This document shows positions 16,101 to 24,455 of a stretch of 64,000 bases of DNA, piece after piece. This DNA is from Blautia sp. AF19-10LB (GTDB taxonomy: Bacteria; Bacillota; Clostridia; Lachnospirales; Lachnospiraceae). The notes under the pieces were generated by a model. That model saw only the letters and a program-made list of their open reading frames with translations. It had not been told where the DNA came from and did no database searches. The stretch is taken from contig NZ_QTWS01000019.1 in the NCBI RefSeq assembly GCF_003461245.1, positions 1-64,000 of the forward strand. Reading direction: 5' to 3'. Position 1 is the first letter of the stretch. Each line of letters starts with the position of its first letter. Both the position numbers and the translations under genes were made by a program.

Positions 16101-16993
16101 TCAAACAGCAGATGGCTCATCTGCAGACTTATGTAGAACAGGAAAAAGAGCTTCCTGTTTATGAAGAAAGAAAGCAGCATGTTCTTGAACGAATTGAGAA
16201 CATGGAAAAAGAGATGGAAAAACTTACTGACAGAAAATTCATTCTCTCTTCTCAGCTTACTGGTATGGATACCATGATAGAAAAAATGAAGGAAACATTT
16301 TCGGCAGATATGGTAGAAGAAACAGACAGGCAGATTCGCAGTAACAAGGAAACTCTTGGAGAACTGCAGATCCAGAAGGGAGTACTCCTTGAACGTCTGG
16401 AAAATATCGATACCATGCGAGGCGAAATCTCCATGCTGAATAATGAAATTGCTGTAGCTGCCGGCAGAGCGGACTGTTACGAAGCATTAAAGCAGGCTTT
16501 TTCACAGGACGGAGTTCCACATCAGATCATCAGGAACATCATTCCTCATATCACAGATACTACAAACAATATTCTTGGCCAGATGACCGGCGGAACGATG
16601 GGAGTGGAATTTGTGATGGAGCGCACCGTCAAAGGCAAGGACGGAGATAAGGCAACGCTGGATGTTCTGATCAACGAATATGGCAAGACAACTCTTCCAT
16701 ATGCTTCCAAGAGCGGAGGCGAGAAGGTAAAAGCTTCTCTTGCCGTTATCCTTGCACTGTCCGAGATCAAGGCAACAGCGGCAGGAATACAGCTTGGAAT
16801 GCTCTTTATTGATGAACCACCATTCCTTGATGATGAGGGCGCACAGGCTTATGTAGATGCCCTTGAGACGATCCGTGATCGGTATTCCGATGTGAAGATT
16901 ATGGCAATCACTCATGACGATGCTATGAAAGCGAGATTTGGCCAGGCTGTGACAGTAATTAAAACAGATGATGGCTCAAAAGTAATCTACTAA
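13163..16993 (+). CDS. SbcD-SbcC (Mre11-Rad50) nuclease-ATPase in one chain
   Basis: A 1276-residue protein joining both subunits. Residues 1-400 are a metallophosphoesterase: D8/H10 in DWHIG, G52-D53 in SGDIFH, GTPNHD at 91-96, H181, and GHIHRP at 220-225. Residues from about 412 form the ATPase: Walker A GVNGAGKSS (440-448), a long coiled coil about 590-1110 with a hook-like CPDIESASC near 841, signature SGGEKVKAS near 1183, Walker B LFIDEP near 1213 and His in THDD. SbcCD normally consists of two proteins. The complex trims DNA ends and opens hairpins, here probably for phage recombination and replication. No internal stop or restart site is seen, so the fusion looks real. Confidence 0.93.
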   Translation: MKILHTADWHIGQFKGPVVDGVNLRLQDTVKCLEYMVEVAQKEKPDIVCISGDIFHQEQIGPVRYSDEMIIATDTITKLADIAKGVIVMRGTPNHDGSGQFRVLDRMFVKTSHVHIITAPTVLHTPYTDIACIPGFDKQEFRAKFPGLSADEENLAWTKYISDMVFALRAECEKTPILMAHYTVPGCNMESGQTSFFTNFEPVIPREALMAARYEAVLLGHIHRPQIIEGFDNVFYSGAINAMNFNDEGQERGFWIHEFNEKGTLVKGHRYTTPYRQFHTITWDPDEVGDYIREGAMYLHRTGISEEVTDKIVRVRYSCTSEQKKALNIPLLQKNLYELGAFYVADIEAESTIDITNRGLLSEESDPRLNLKKWLEEKTFKNPDKIVELAEPIIAEAMKQSTTAEIHGVFKPVSISVRNYRNYKEENFDFSDISFCTINGVNGAGKSSLFMDAIVDCLFEETREGDCKAWIRGTEDARSGFIEFIFDIGEKRFRVVRTRTKSGKPTLNLSQYQEESADWMNLSKERIIDTQAEIEKLLGMDSMTFRSCALIMQDQYGLFLQAKKDERIAILGNLLGLGIYGVMELDARKKLADSRKELVSKKEAVRIKTDFIKAQGKPEEELKTVEKDILKNQEELENLDESRRNLIERQEKISEAEKESEKIRSDLKECSEEYSAMANDLDHSKQTLTACNNLLELADVIREKAKQHSELSLQLSEVEKDVIKYKNAKRTLDSYNEDIDRYQRLIDKNKFRNKQIHLQISQLALNVPEDLEERLDALANERKEIESQQEKRYLYSTAQNELHEIDSSYSQKISGAVNRRDHRQKRISEIRQQEEFMKNSGCPDIESASCRFLSKAVEDVKSLPVELDNLKKCEEEIEILTSERNQKIADKQEKIKNIEYDPKRLAILTASVTELSKYERIKKDAEQNKLEIARLEAEKESNDKNIGQCEENLLQVKLKASEITETVNKLSGSVDRQEQIKQQMAHLQTYVEQEKELPVYEERKQHVLERIENMEKEMEKLTDRKFILSSQLTGMDTMIEKMKETFSADMVEETDRQIRSNKETLGELQIQKGVLLERLENIDTMRGEISMLNNEIAVAAGRADCYEALKQAFSQDGVPHQIIRNIIPHITDTTNNILGQMTGGTMGVEFVMERTVKGKDGDKATLDVLINEYGKTTLPYASKSGGEKVKASLAVILALSEIKATAAGIQLGMLFIDEPPFLDDEGAQAYVDALETIRDRYSDVKIMAITHDDAMKARFGQAVTVIKTDDGSKVIY

Positions 16994-17005
16994 GCGGAGG
17001 AACTT

Positions 17006-17833
17006 ATGGCGAAAAGATATTATTGGTTAAAGCTTCCTGACGGATTTTTCCGTCAGAAGGCCATCAAAAAACTTCGGAAGATTGCCGGAGGAGACACCTA
17101 CACAATTATTTACCTAAAAATGCTTCTTGTTGCAATGAAGCAGGATGGAAGACTTTACTTCGAGGGAGTAGAAGCAACATTCTATGACGAGCTTGCTCTG
17201 GACCTGGACGAAGAAGTCGAAAATGTCAGAGTGACGGTTATGTTTTTGATTCAGCAGGACCTCATGCAGCTGATTGACGAAACCGAATATTCGCTGTCAG
17301 AATGCGCTAAAATGACTGGTTCTGAGAGCGCAAGCGCAGCTCGTGTAAGGAAATATAGAAGCAAAGAAGCGTTACAATGTAACACTGATGTAACGGGCTG
17401 TAACGAAGTGAAACAAATCTGTAACGGAGAGATAGAGATAGAGAAAGAGATAGAGTTAGATAAAGAGAAAGATAATAAAAACATTAGCTTGGAGCTTAAA
17501 GACTCCAAGCAGAACACGTTCATCTCTCTTCCGTTGGTTACAGGATCCGGAAACTATGATGTGACATTTGATTATCTCAATTCACTGAGAGAACTGTTTC
17601 CGGCACTGGATGTTGAACAGGAGTTTAGATCAATGGCAGCATGGCTTGACAGTCACCCTCGTAATCGTAAGACACCTAGAGGAATCAAGAGATTTATCAC
17701 TGGTTGGTTAGAACGTTCACAGAATTCAATGCCGGCATCCAGAACACCGCAAGCACCTGCAGCTACAAAGAACATGTCAACGAATCAGTATATGGAGGCA
17801 ACGGCCGGCTGGTGCGAAGGGATGGGTGATTGA
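17006..17833 (+). CDS. Replisome organizer (phage replication initiator)
   Basis: 275 residues. The N-terminal 110 residues match the phage replisome organizer domain (KRYYWLKLPDGFFRQKAIKKL, YTIIYLKMLL), a winged-helix DNA binder. The middle (residues about 125-165) is coded by a repeat-rich tract that probably holds the origin. The C-terminal part (REFL/ALDVEQEF...RGIKRFITGWLE) resembles the helicase-loader interaction tail of DnaB-like initiators. It sits upstream of a helicase-loader-like gene, as in related phages. Confidence 0.85.
   Translation: MAKRYYWLKLPDGFFRQKAIKKLRKIAGGDTYTIIYLKMLLVAMKQDGRLYFEGVEATFYDELALDLDEEVENVRVTVMFLIQQDLMQLIDETEYSLSECAKMTGSESASAARVRKYRSKEALQCNTDVTGCNEVKQICNGEIEIEKEIELDKEKDNKNISLELKDSKQNTFISLPLVTGSGNYDVTFDYLNSLRELFPALDVEQEFRSMAAWLDSHPRNRKTPRGIKRFITGWLERSQNSMPASRTPQAPAATKNMSTNQYMEATAGWCEGMGD
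17371..17480. other. Probable phage replication origin
   Basis: TGTAAC occurs at 17378, 17389, 17399 and 17420, with an inverted GTTACA at 17371. Spacings of 11, 10 and 21 bases keep all copies on one face of the helix, as initiator iterons do. A G/A-rich GAGATAGAGATAGAG tract and an AT-rich end (17426-17480), suited to opening, follow. It lies within the initiator gene, the usual place in this phage group. Confidence 0.6.
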
Positions 17834-18452
17834 AGTGACACCTCAAGAATTTGATTTTATCAGAGCTTCAATCAAAAGTGCCTATCCAACATTTAATGTC
17901 ATGCCAGACCAATACAGCATCAGAATGTGGTACCGCATGCTTGGAGATCTGGACTATAAGCTTTGCGAAACAGCATTGATGGAACTGTTTGCCACTCATA
18001 CATACCCGCCGCAGATATCTGAGATACGGGAGAAATGTGCAGAATACACAGTTCCACACCTCAAAGACCAGGGAGAAGCCTGGGGAGAAGTCCAGAAGGC
18101 CATCAGCCAGTATGGATATTACAGGCAGGAAGAGGCACTGGAAAGCCTGACACCAATAGTCAGAGAGGCGGTAAAGCGGCTTGGCTTCCGGGAGATATGC
18201 CTTGATGAGAACCAGGATGCTGTCCGAGCGCATTTCTTCAAGATATATTCAACCCTGATCGAGCGCAAGACGAATGATGCAAAGCTTCCTCCGAGTATTC
18301 TGGAAGCGAAAAATAAATATATTGCACAGCTTACCACACACGAAAATGCGGCAATAGAACAACAGCACCGGGACCAGATAGCAGAAGAACCAGAACGTGC
18401 GACACCAGAGTATATAGATATGCTAATGCGGGAACACGGATTCAAGAGGTGA
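17826..18452 (+). CDS. Helicase loader / G39P-inhibitor-like replication protein
   Basis: About 208 residues, starting at GTG 17826 (GTG 17835 is a possible alternative). The N-terminal 75 residues (FIRASIKSAYPTFNVMPDQ, MWYRMLGDLDY, PPQISEIRE) match the helicase loader/inhibitor type of SPP1 G39P and similar phage proteins, followed by a helical C-terminal region. It would load the host DnaB-type helicase at the origin 400 bases upstream. Confidence 0.75.
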   Translation: MIEVTPQEFDFIRASIKSAYPTFNVMPDQYSIRMWYRMLGDLDYKLCETALMELFATHTYPPQISEIREKCAEYTVPHLKDQGEAWGEVQKAISQYGYYRQEEALESLTPIVREAVKRLGFREICLDENQDAVRAHFFKIYSTLIERKTNDAKLPPSILEAKNKYIAQLTTHENAAIEQQHRDQIAEEPERATPEYIDMLMREHGFKR

Positions 18453-18456
18453 CAGC

Positions 18457-19290
18457 ATGGAGCAGATAGAGAAAATACAGGGAACAGAGAAAGAATTCAT
18501 AAAAGTCTTTCAAGAGCTGTGTTACAGCCGGAGTTCATGGCAGGTGTGGGCCGATCTAATGGCGGCAATGGCTTGCACACTGGCGAATTCGGTTGATAAG
18601 ACGGAACCGAGATACACTGCAAGAGAGAAAGAATATGCAGAGTGCATCAAACGCCTTGGCGGGGTAGAGAAGCCGGCCAAATGCTTTGCGATTGTGGTTG
18701 AGGCACTGGAACGCAATCCAGATCAGGACTTTCTTGGAAAACTGTACATGAGCCTTGAGCTAGGGAACCACTGGAAAGGGCAGTTTTTTACACCATACAA
18801 TGTCTGTGAATGTATGGCAAGCATAACAATCAATGACAATGTACAGACATTGGAAAAACAGGAATGGATATCTGTCAATGATCCGGCGTGTGGAGCAGGA
18901 GCAACTCTTGTAGCAGCGGCAAACATATTCCACAGAAAAAAGATAAATTATCAGACACGGATTTTGTTCACCGCCAATGACATAGACAGGGTAGTTGCCC
19001 AGATGTGTTACATACAGCTTTCGCTTCTTGGGTGCGCAGGCTGGGTGGCTGTTGCAAATACGATATCCAATCCGGTGTGCGGAGATCCACTGATGCCGGT
19101 TGAAAAGCCGGGACAGGAATTCTGGTACACACCGTTTTATTTCAGGGGAGAATGGAACTGTAGACGGCAGATTCAGATATTTAAAGAAATGTGCGGTTCA
19201 TGGATAACTCCGATGGAAGAACGCAACCCTGGGAAGATTACTTTTTATTTTGATTTCGAGAAAGGAGATTACAAATGTCAGAACAGTTAA
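18457..19290 (+). CDS. N6-methyltransferase-like protein without an evident NPPY motif
   Basis: 277 residues of the HsdM-type N6 adenine methylase fold. Seen: KGQFFTPYNVCECMA and the AdoMet-binding motif I NDPACGAGATLVAA. The catalytic motif IV (N/D-P-P-F/Y/W) is not found; at its expected place the chain reads SNPVCGDPL. So it binds AdoMet by family, but adenine methylation is doubtful. It may be an altered-specificity or regulatory relative. It overlaps the next gene by 16 bases. Confidence 0.7.
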   Translation: MEQIEKIQGTEKEFIKVFQELCYSRSSWQVWADLMAAMACTLANSVDKTEPRYTAREKEYAECIKRLGGVEKPAKCFAIVVEALERNPDQDFLGKLYMSLELGNHWKGQFFTPYNVCECMASITINDNVQTLEKQEWISVNDPACGAGATLVAAANIFHRKKINYQTRILFTANDIDRVVAQMCYIQLSLLGCAGWVAVANTISNPVCGDPLMPVEKPGQEFWYTPFYFRGEWNCRRQIQIFKEMCGSWITPMEERNPGKITFYFDFEKGDYKCQNS

Positions 19291-20042
19291 AACAGGAACT
19301 TGAAGCTGATACTGACCGTTTAGAGACGGGAACGGTTGCAGGCAGTGAAACAATAGGGGAACAGGAAGAGAAACCGACAGAGGGCAAATTAGAGGCCCAG
19401 GAAGGCGATGAATCAAAAGAAGAGGATACAGTTCCAATGGGAAAAGCCTCTCTTGCTGATGTTGTTTCCGGGATTCCAGCTCCGACAAAAGAAGAAGTTG
19501 AAGCAGCAGAAGCTGAAAATGCAAAGCCGGTAAAGCAGAAAGCCAGAGAAAAACTGGAAGCTGAAAAGAAAAAAGCAACCCAGAAGAACTTTGCGGATCC
19601 GGTCATTACTTACCTGATGAAAAGATGCGAAGAGGATCAGGGACTTGCTGAAGATGTGATGCAGGAGGGAAAGACCTGGAACAAGTGCTTTAGTTATATC
19701 GTTGAACAGGCCAGGAAGCAGTCGAATGGCAGATCCGCTGCAGTTGAAGACCAGGTTGTATATGAATGGGCTGAGGATTATTACCACAAATATGAAAAGC
19801 CGGAACCTGTTAAAAAGGAAAAAGGCAAAAAGCCTGTGATAACAAAAAAATCGGTTACACCTACAAAAACTACCAAAAAAATCACAGATAATAAGAAAAA
19901 ATCACAGGAAACAAAAGATAAACCTCAGATTTCTGAAAAGCCAGTGAAAAAAGATGCTGCTTCTAAGCAGCGAAAAACTGAAAAAACCAGTACCAAAAGC
20001 AGAGAACTGTCTGGACAGATGTCATTGTTCGATCTTCTGTAG
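19275..20042 (+). CDS. PcfK-like protein with C-terminal sliding-clamp motif
   Basis: 255 residues. An acidic unstructured N-terminus is followed by a PcfK core (ITYLMKRCEEDQGLAEDVMQ, WNKCFSYIVEQARK, residues about 112-160), then a Lys/Thr-rich tail ending QMSLFDLL. QxSLF at a free end is the classic beta-clamp-binding peptide, and this prophage encodes its own clamp at 24436-25500. PcfK and PcfJ occur as a pair on plasmids and phages, and here PcfJ follows directly. Confidence 0.8.
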   Translation: MSEQLKQELEADTDRLETGTVAGSETIGEQEEKPTEGKLEAQEGDESKEEDTVPMGKASLADVVSGIPAPTKEEVEAAEAENAKPVKQKAREKLEAEKKKATQKNFADPVITYLMKRCEEDQGLAEDVMQEGKTWNKCFSYIVEQARKQSNGRSAAVEDQVVYEWAEDYYHKYEKPEPVKKEKGKKPVITKKSVTPTKTTKKITDNKKKSQETKDKPQISEKPVKKDAASKQRKTEKTSTKSRELSGQMSLFDLL

Positions 20043-20053
20043 GAGGCTGTCGC

Positions 20054-22219
20054 ATGGAAAAGAGAAAATTGGCGAAGATTCCGAGAGAGGAAGCTACGGA
20101 CGAAATGGTTAGGTTTTCAGAACGAGCTGCCGGTACACATATTGTAACGACCAAAGATATCGAAAAAGATCTTTTGATGGTGACATTTTATCCAACAAAG
20201 GGGCTGAAAGAAGGAAAGAGAGAAGCCCAGATTCGCACATTTCTTTCAAAAAATGACTATATAACACAGGATTTATCTACTGAAAAGGCAAAATGGCTGA
20301 TGGGTTCTTTTGAGGGACTGGAGTGCATTGATCTATACAAATATCATTGGGACAGCAAAAACAGAAAGAACATCTGGATTCCGAATATGTTTTTCTGGAC
20401 AGACGCAGATCTTGAACGTATGAAAAAATTCTTCAAAGAATGGAGCACAGAGAAAGATGCAAGAGACTGGACAGCTGTGACACGCTTTCAGGATATGGTC
20501 AAACAAAAACGTCTTGATGAAAGACATGCCAAAGAAACCAATCCAATTGATGCGCTTATGGAAACGGTCAAAGAAATCCCTGATGAATTTAAAAACTGGG
20601 TATCAGATAAGGCGATGTCATTCAGCAGATATCTGATTTACTCAACAAGATCAAAGAATGAGGCTCTGGTGTATTGCACTCATTGTAATGGGGTGACACT
20701 GGTAGACAGAACGAAAATTCGGTTAAGAAATAACGAGAAGGGGATATGCCCCCTTTGTGGAAGTTCGGTCACCATTAAAGCCAGAGGCAGGATGCCGGCA
20801 CGCATATGTGACAGGAGGATTGTTTCATTTATTGAGCCAAGAGAAGAGGGGTTCCTGTGGCGGTATTTTACAGCATACAGAGAAGTAAAGCCGGATGGAA
20901 AGACAAATGATGGATTATTTGAGATTGTAAGGACATTTTACAAATTTGCACCGAACGGAACGCCATGCACCAGCAGTTATGAATACAGAGAGTATAAACA
21001 GACTGGTATTGTACGGTGGTGCACAGATGAAGGATACAGAGAAAGTTCATACTGCACCTTATATCCCGGAAACCTGCCGGAAGCATGGAAAGATACTCCG
21101 ATGAAATACTCGGCGTTGGAAATTTTGGCGGAGAATAGACCGAGTGAACAGATACATTATGCAAAGGCAATCAACAGATACAGAAAGTTTCCGCAGCTTG
21201 AATGGTTTATAAAAATGGGATTGTATAAACTGGCCGCGCATCTAATCAATGAGTATCACGATGGTGCCTTTGGATATGAAAGCCGGAATGGGGTCAGGGG
21301 ACTTAGAAAAAATGGAAAAACAATATTTGGAATCCTTGGCCTTACAAAGGAGAACACACGAGTACTGCAGTCTATTGATGGAAATATCGACGAGCTGAGA
21401 TTATTGCAGGAAGCACAAAGTTCTGGATACAACCTGAAAGCGGAAGAATTGGAACGGTTCTATAAACTCTTTGGATGCAATACAACGCTGATACGGAAAG
21501 AAAACAGACATTCAACGATTCATAAGATCTGCAGATATATCGAGCGCGAAGGTTCCAATTATCGAGTAGGAGAGCGTGGAGGGTGTTGGAGATATTCTTA
21601 TATGCAGCGCAAAGAAAGACCGGATATCAGGGAAGAACGTTTGCAGAATTGTGCCAAGGACTGGTTGGATTATCTGGCTTGGTGTAAAGAACTGAAATAT
21701 GACCTCACCAATATGTTCTTCTATTTCCCGAAGAATTTCAAAAAAGTTCATGACAGGACAGCTGCGGAATATCAGGCAGTACAAGATAAAAAGGCCGCAG
21801 AAAAGAAACGTCGGGAAGAAGAACGGATAAAGCGAGAGGCTGAGGTCATGAAAAAACTTCTGGAGGAAATGCTCAAAGAGAATGCCGGCATAGATAACGC
21901 TTTCCTGATAAAAGGAAAAGGATTGATATTGAGAGTGCCAAGAGATGCACAGGAAATCAAGAATGAAGGAGCTGCCCTTGACCATTGTGTTGGAGCTTAC
22001 GTTGGCCGAGTGGCCAAAGGGCAGACACACATCTTCTTTGTGCGCAGAGTGGAAGAACCCGATACACCATATTTCACAATGGAATATAACAATGGTCGCG
22101 TGATCCAGTGCAGGGGAAGTCACAACTGTGGGATGCCGGCATCGGTAAAAGCTTTCGTAGCTGCGTTTGAGAAGTTGATGAAAGAACGGGAAGAAAAGAT
22201 GGAAAGGAAGTGCGGATAA
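20054..22219 (+). CDS. PcfJ-like protein
   Basis: 721 residues, cytosolic. A central zinc ribbon (CTHCNGV...CPLCGSS) lies near residues 215-240. The conserved C-terminal PcfJ block (EGAALDHCVGAY, then FFVRR...YFTMEY and SHNCGMP) lies near 640-700. It follows the PcfK-like gene by 11 bases. The molecular role of PcfJ is not settled; the pairing suggests a DNA-processing or replication-linked complex. Confidence 0.82.
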   Translation: MEKRKLAKIPREEATDEMVRFSERAAGTHIVTTKDIEKDLLMVTFYPTKGLKEGKREAQIRTFLSKNDYITQDLSTEKAKWLMGSFEGLECIDLYKYHWDSKNRKNIWIPNMFFWTDADLERMKKFFKEWSTEKDARDWTAVTRFQDMVKQKRLDERHAKETNPIDALMETVKEIPDEFKNWVSDKAMSFSRYLIYSTRSKNEALVYCTHCNGVTLVDRTKIRLRNNEKGICPLCGSSVTIKARGRMPARICDRRIVSFIEPREEGFLWRYFTAYREVKPDGKTNDGLFEIVRTFYKFAPNGTPCTSSYEYREYKQTGIVRWCTDEGYRESSYCTLYPGNLPEAWKDTPMKYSALEILAENRPSEQIHYAKAINRYRKFPQLEWFIKMGLYKLAAHLINEYHDGAFGYESRNGVRGLRKNGKTIFGILGLTKENTRVLQSIDGNIDELRLLQEAQSSGYNLKAEELERFYKLFGCNTTLIRKENRHSTIHKICRYIEREGSNYRVGERGGCWRYSYMQRKERPDIREERLQNCAKDWLDYLAWCKELKYDLTNMFFYFPKNFKKVHDRTAAEYQAVQDKKAAEKKRREEERIKREAEVMKKLLEEMLKENAGIDNAFLIKGKGLILRVPRDAQEIKNEGAALDHCVGAYVGRVAKGQTHIFFVRRVEEPDTPYFTMEYNNGRVIQCRGSHNCGMPASVKAFVAAFEKLMKEREEKMERKCG

Positions 22220-22413
22220 TGGCAAAACAGAGCATTAGAAGTATTCGAAAAGGAAGTGTTCAGTGGAACGAAGAAGACCGATTGCAGATGGTCTCCATGC
22301 TGGCAAAAGCAGGATATGCAGTCCAGATTGTCAGAAAAGAAGTTCCCGGAGGCGAAAACAGAAAATCAGCTCAGTACGAATACGTGATCGAGTATGGAGA
22401 GAAGGTGGAGTGA
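22219..22413 (+). CDS. Small conserved phage protein, 64 residues
   Basis: Start ATG 22219 with GGAAG about ten bases upstream, overlapping the PcfJ stop by one base. The sequence (VQWNEEDRLQMVSMLAKAGYAVQIVRKEVPG) suggests a small helix plus strands. Function unknown. Confidence 0.55.
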   Translation: MAKQSIRSIRKGSVQWNEEDRLQMVSMLAKAGYAVQIVRKEVPGGENRKSAQYEYVIEYGEKVE

Positions 22414-22649
22414 TGAAATTCATAGCACGAAAACCAGTTGTAAGAACGGAAGTTTACCGGAAATACGGATTCACATATGTGGAGCATAAGCCTTGTTATT
22501 GTCCTAGATGTAATCATGTGTTGAATGCGGGGCCGAACTTTCAACCGAAATATTGTAGCGAGTGTGGACAGAAGATTGACTTCTCCGAAGTGAAGTGGGA
22601 AGAAGAAAAAATCCTTGAACATGCAGGAAGGAGGCTGGCCAATGAATAA
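22413..22649 (+). CDS. Zinc-ribbon protein, 78 residues
   Basis: Start ATG 22413, overlapping the previous TGA. CPRCNHVL...CSECGQKI forms a four-cysteine zinc ribbon in the centre. The upstream extension of the frame to 22263 is out-of-frame coding of the previous gene and is rejected. Function unknown. Confidence 0.65.
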   Translation: MKFIARKPVVRTEVYRKYGFTYVEHKPCYCPRCNHVLNAGPNFQPKYCSECGQKIDFSEVKWEEEKILEHAGRRLANE

Positions 22650-23655
22650 GAGCGGTATCGAATGGTGCGATCATACATGGAATCCAATTACCGGTTGTCG
22701 GCATGGTTGTTCTTACTGCTACGCTGACAAGATGTCACTCCGTTTTTGTGGAAACATGAAAAGAAATATGGTCCAGACAGACCAATATCGAATGGAGGGA
22801 GATCTGTTTGTCCTGGATGAACCGTTCATGAATGAGGATGGAAAGCCTGTCATATATCCATTTGGGTTTGAACCGACATTGCACATATACAGATATGACA
22901 CACTGGACAAACTGAAACAGGGGCAAAATATATTTGTTGGAGCAATGGCAGACATATTTGGAGAGTGGATTCCTGACAGTTGGATAGAGGATGTCCTTTA
23001 CGCTTGTGCAAAACATCCTCAGCACAATTACTTGTTTCTCACAAAGAATCCGAAAAGGTGCACCCAGTACGGTGTGCCTTCTGGGAAAGGGAATATGTGG
23101 TACGGAACAACTGTGACGAATAGTGAGGACATGGAACGGATATACCAGCTTCCAAGCCTGTTAAACACTTTCGCCAGTATAGAGCCATTGCTCGAAGATA
23201 TAGATGAAAACATTTCCGCACTGAAATATTTGAACTGGATAATCATCGGTGCCGAGACAGGACACAGGAAAGAGAAAGTGATTCCTGAATTCGAATGGAT
23301 CAAGAGAATCGTTGTAGAAGCTGATTACAACGGGATACCGGTATTTATGAAAGACAGTCTGATTCCGATTGTTGGTGAGAAGAATATGCGCAGGGATTAT
23401 CCGAAGGAGCTGCAGATTCGTAAAAGGAGCGAGAAAGTCAATAAAAAACTCAGCGGTAACTGCATGTTGTGTGGAAAGACAGAAGATAAAAACAAGATGG
23501 TTACCTTGACAGCAAGAGCAGTCAGGGGCGGTAGAGCGGCATCGTTTGGCCATATGTGTCATTCCTGCTTTGCAAAATGGCTGACTGGTCATAATATACC
23601 GGTGCCGGACCTGGAAAATAAAAAGGAGATTGAAGATGGCAAAGAGAAGCTGTAG
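22642..23655 (+). CDS. DUF5131 (phage Gp37/Gp68-type) radical-SAM-like protein
   Basis: About 337 residues from the ATG at 22642 (GGAGG seven bases upstream). IEWCDHTWNPITGC and the CRHGCSYCYA cluster place it in the Gp37/Gp68 family, whose CxxxCxxC can hold an iron-sulfur cluster as in radical-SAM enzymes. Later blocks (LTKNPKR, WYGTTVTN, SIEPLL, IIIGAETG) fit. An extra C-terminal zinc ribbon (CMLCGKTEDK...CHSC) is present. The reaction is unknown. Confidence 0.82.
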   Translation: MNKSGIEWCDHTWNPITGCRHGCSYCYADKMSLRFCGNMKRNMVQTDQYRMEGDLFVLDEPFMNEDGKPVIYPFGFEPTLHIYRYDTLDKLKQGQNIFVGAMADIFGEWIPDSWIEDVLYACAKHPQHNYLFLTKNPKRCTQYGVPSGKGNMWYGTTVTNSEDMERIYQLPSLLNTFASIEPLLEDIDENISALKYLNWIIIGAETGHRKEKVIPEFEWIKRIVVEADYNGIPVFMKDSLIPIVGEKNMRRDYPKELQIRKRSEKVNKKLSGNCMLCGKTEDKNKMVTLTARAVRGGRAASFGHMCHSCFAKWLTGHNIPVPDLENKKEIEDGKEKL

Positions 23656-23917
23656 AAGAACAACTGATGAAAACCTTATTCATAAAAAAGCTGTGGAAAT
23701 GAGAAAGAAGACAGATGAACAGCTTGTGCATTATGTGGAGGATCGTGTGGAAAAAGCGCGAAGTGAAGGCTTTAATTGTGGAAAAGCCAGTGTTTCAAAA
23801 ACCGGAGAGGGAGCAAAGGAGTTTATCGCATTCCTTCAGCTGAATAAGATTCCGGGAATTGGAGCAGTAACAATAAACAAACTTATAAAGGTAGCGGAAG
23901 AAAATGGATACTTATAA
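23636..23917 (+). CDS. Small DNA-region protein with HhH-like end
   Basis: 93 residues from the ATG at 23636 (AAGGAG seven bases upstream, 20-base overlap with the previous gene). The C-terminus KIPGIGAVTINKLIKVAEENG looks like a helix-hairpin-helix DNA-binding unit. It precedes RecU with overlap, so a role in recombination is possible. Confidence 0.5.
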   Translation: MAKRSCRRTTDENLIHKKAVEMRKKTDEQLVHYVEDRVEKARSEGFNCGKASVSKTGEGAKEFIAFLQLNKIPGIGAVTINKLIKVAEENGYL

Positions 23918-24455
23918 GCGTTCGATAAGAGGTCTGCAGAGCAGATCTAACGGGGAACATTTTGAGGGAATGATAATTGCGGCATCCAGATTCTATGAAG
24001 AAAGAGGAATCGCAGCAGTGGATAAAACTCCGGAAGCATTTAAGGTACTGAAGGCAATGGACAGGAACAGAGGTCAGTTCATCTGCTGCTTCACTAAACA
24101 GGCTCAGCCTGATTTCAAAGGAATTCTCATGGATTCAACCATGATCTTGTTTGATGCAAAACATACGGACAAGGATAAGATCGGCAGAGATGTAGTTACT
24201 GCTGAACAGCAGGCGTGCTTTGAACGGTATATGAAGCTTGGAGCAATGTGCTTTTTGGTTGTGTCTCTGGAATTTAAAGAATTCTACCGAGTTCCGTGGG
24301 TGGTGTTCCGGGACATGAAGAAGATTTACGGACACAAGTACATGAACCGGGAGGAGCTGGAACCTTACAGGATCAAATATTCAAACGGAGTGGTGAAATA
24401 CCTCGATGGTATTGTCCTCCGGGAAAGGAATGAAGATGAAAGTACAGAAGTATGA
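23904..24455 (+). CDS. recU: RecU-type Holliday junction resolvase
   Basis: 183 residues. The order NGEHFEGMI, AAVDKTPE, QPDFKGIL, FDAKHTDKDKIG, Q near the middle, then FLVVSLEFKEFYRVPW is the RecU nuclease fold; Asp, Glu/Asp and Lys in DFKG...FDAKH form the metal site. It resolves four-way junctions made in phage recombination and sits two genes after the Gp37/68 gene and before the clamp. Confidence 0.85.
   Translation: MDTYKRSIRGLQSRSNGEHFEGMIIAASRFYEERGIAAVDKTPEAFKVLKAMDRNRGQFICCFTKQAQPDFKGILMDSTMILFDAKHTDKDKIGRDVVTAEQQACFERYMKLGAMCFLVVSLEFKEFYRVPWVVFRDMKKIYGHKYMNREELEPYRIKYSNGVVKYLDGIVLRERNEDESTEV

Noticed and set aside
17378..17425. TGTAAC copies as simple codon repetition (CN residues) only
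   Set aside because: The copies fall in different reading phases and keep helical spacing, so codon repetition alone does not explain them.
18457..19290. Restriction-modification system
   Set aside because: No restriction or specificity subunit nearby, and the methylase catalytic motif is not evident.
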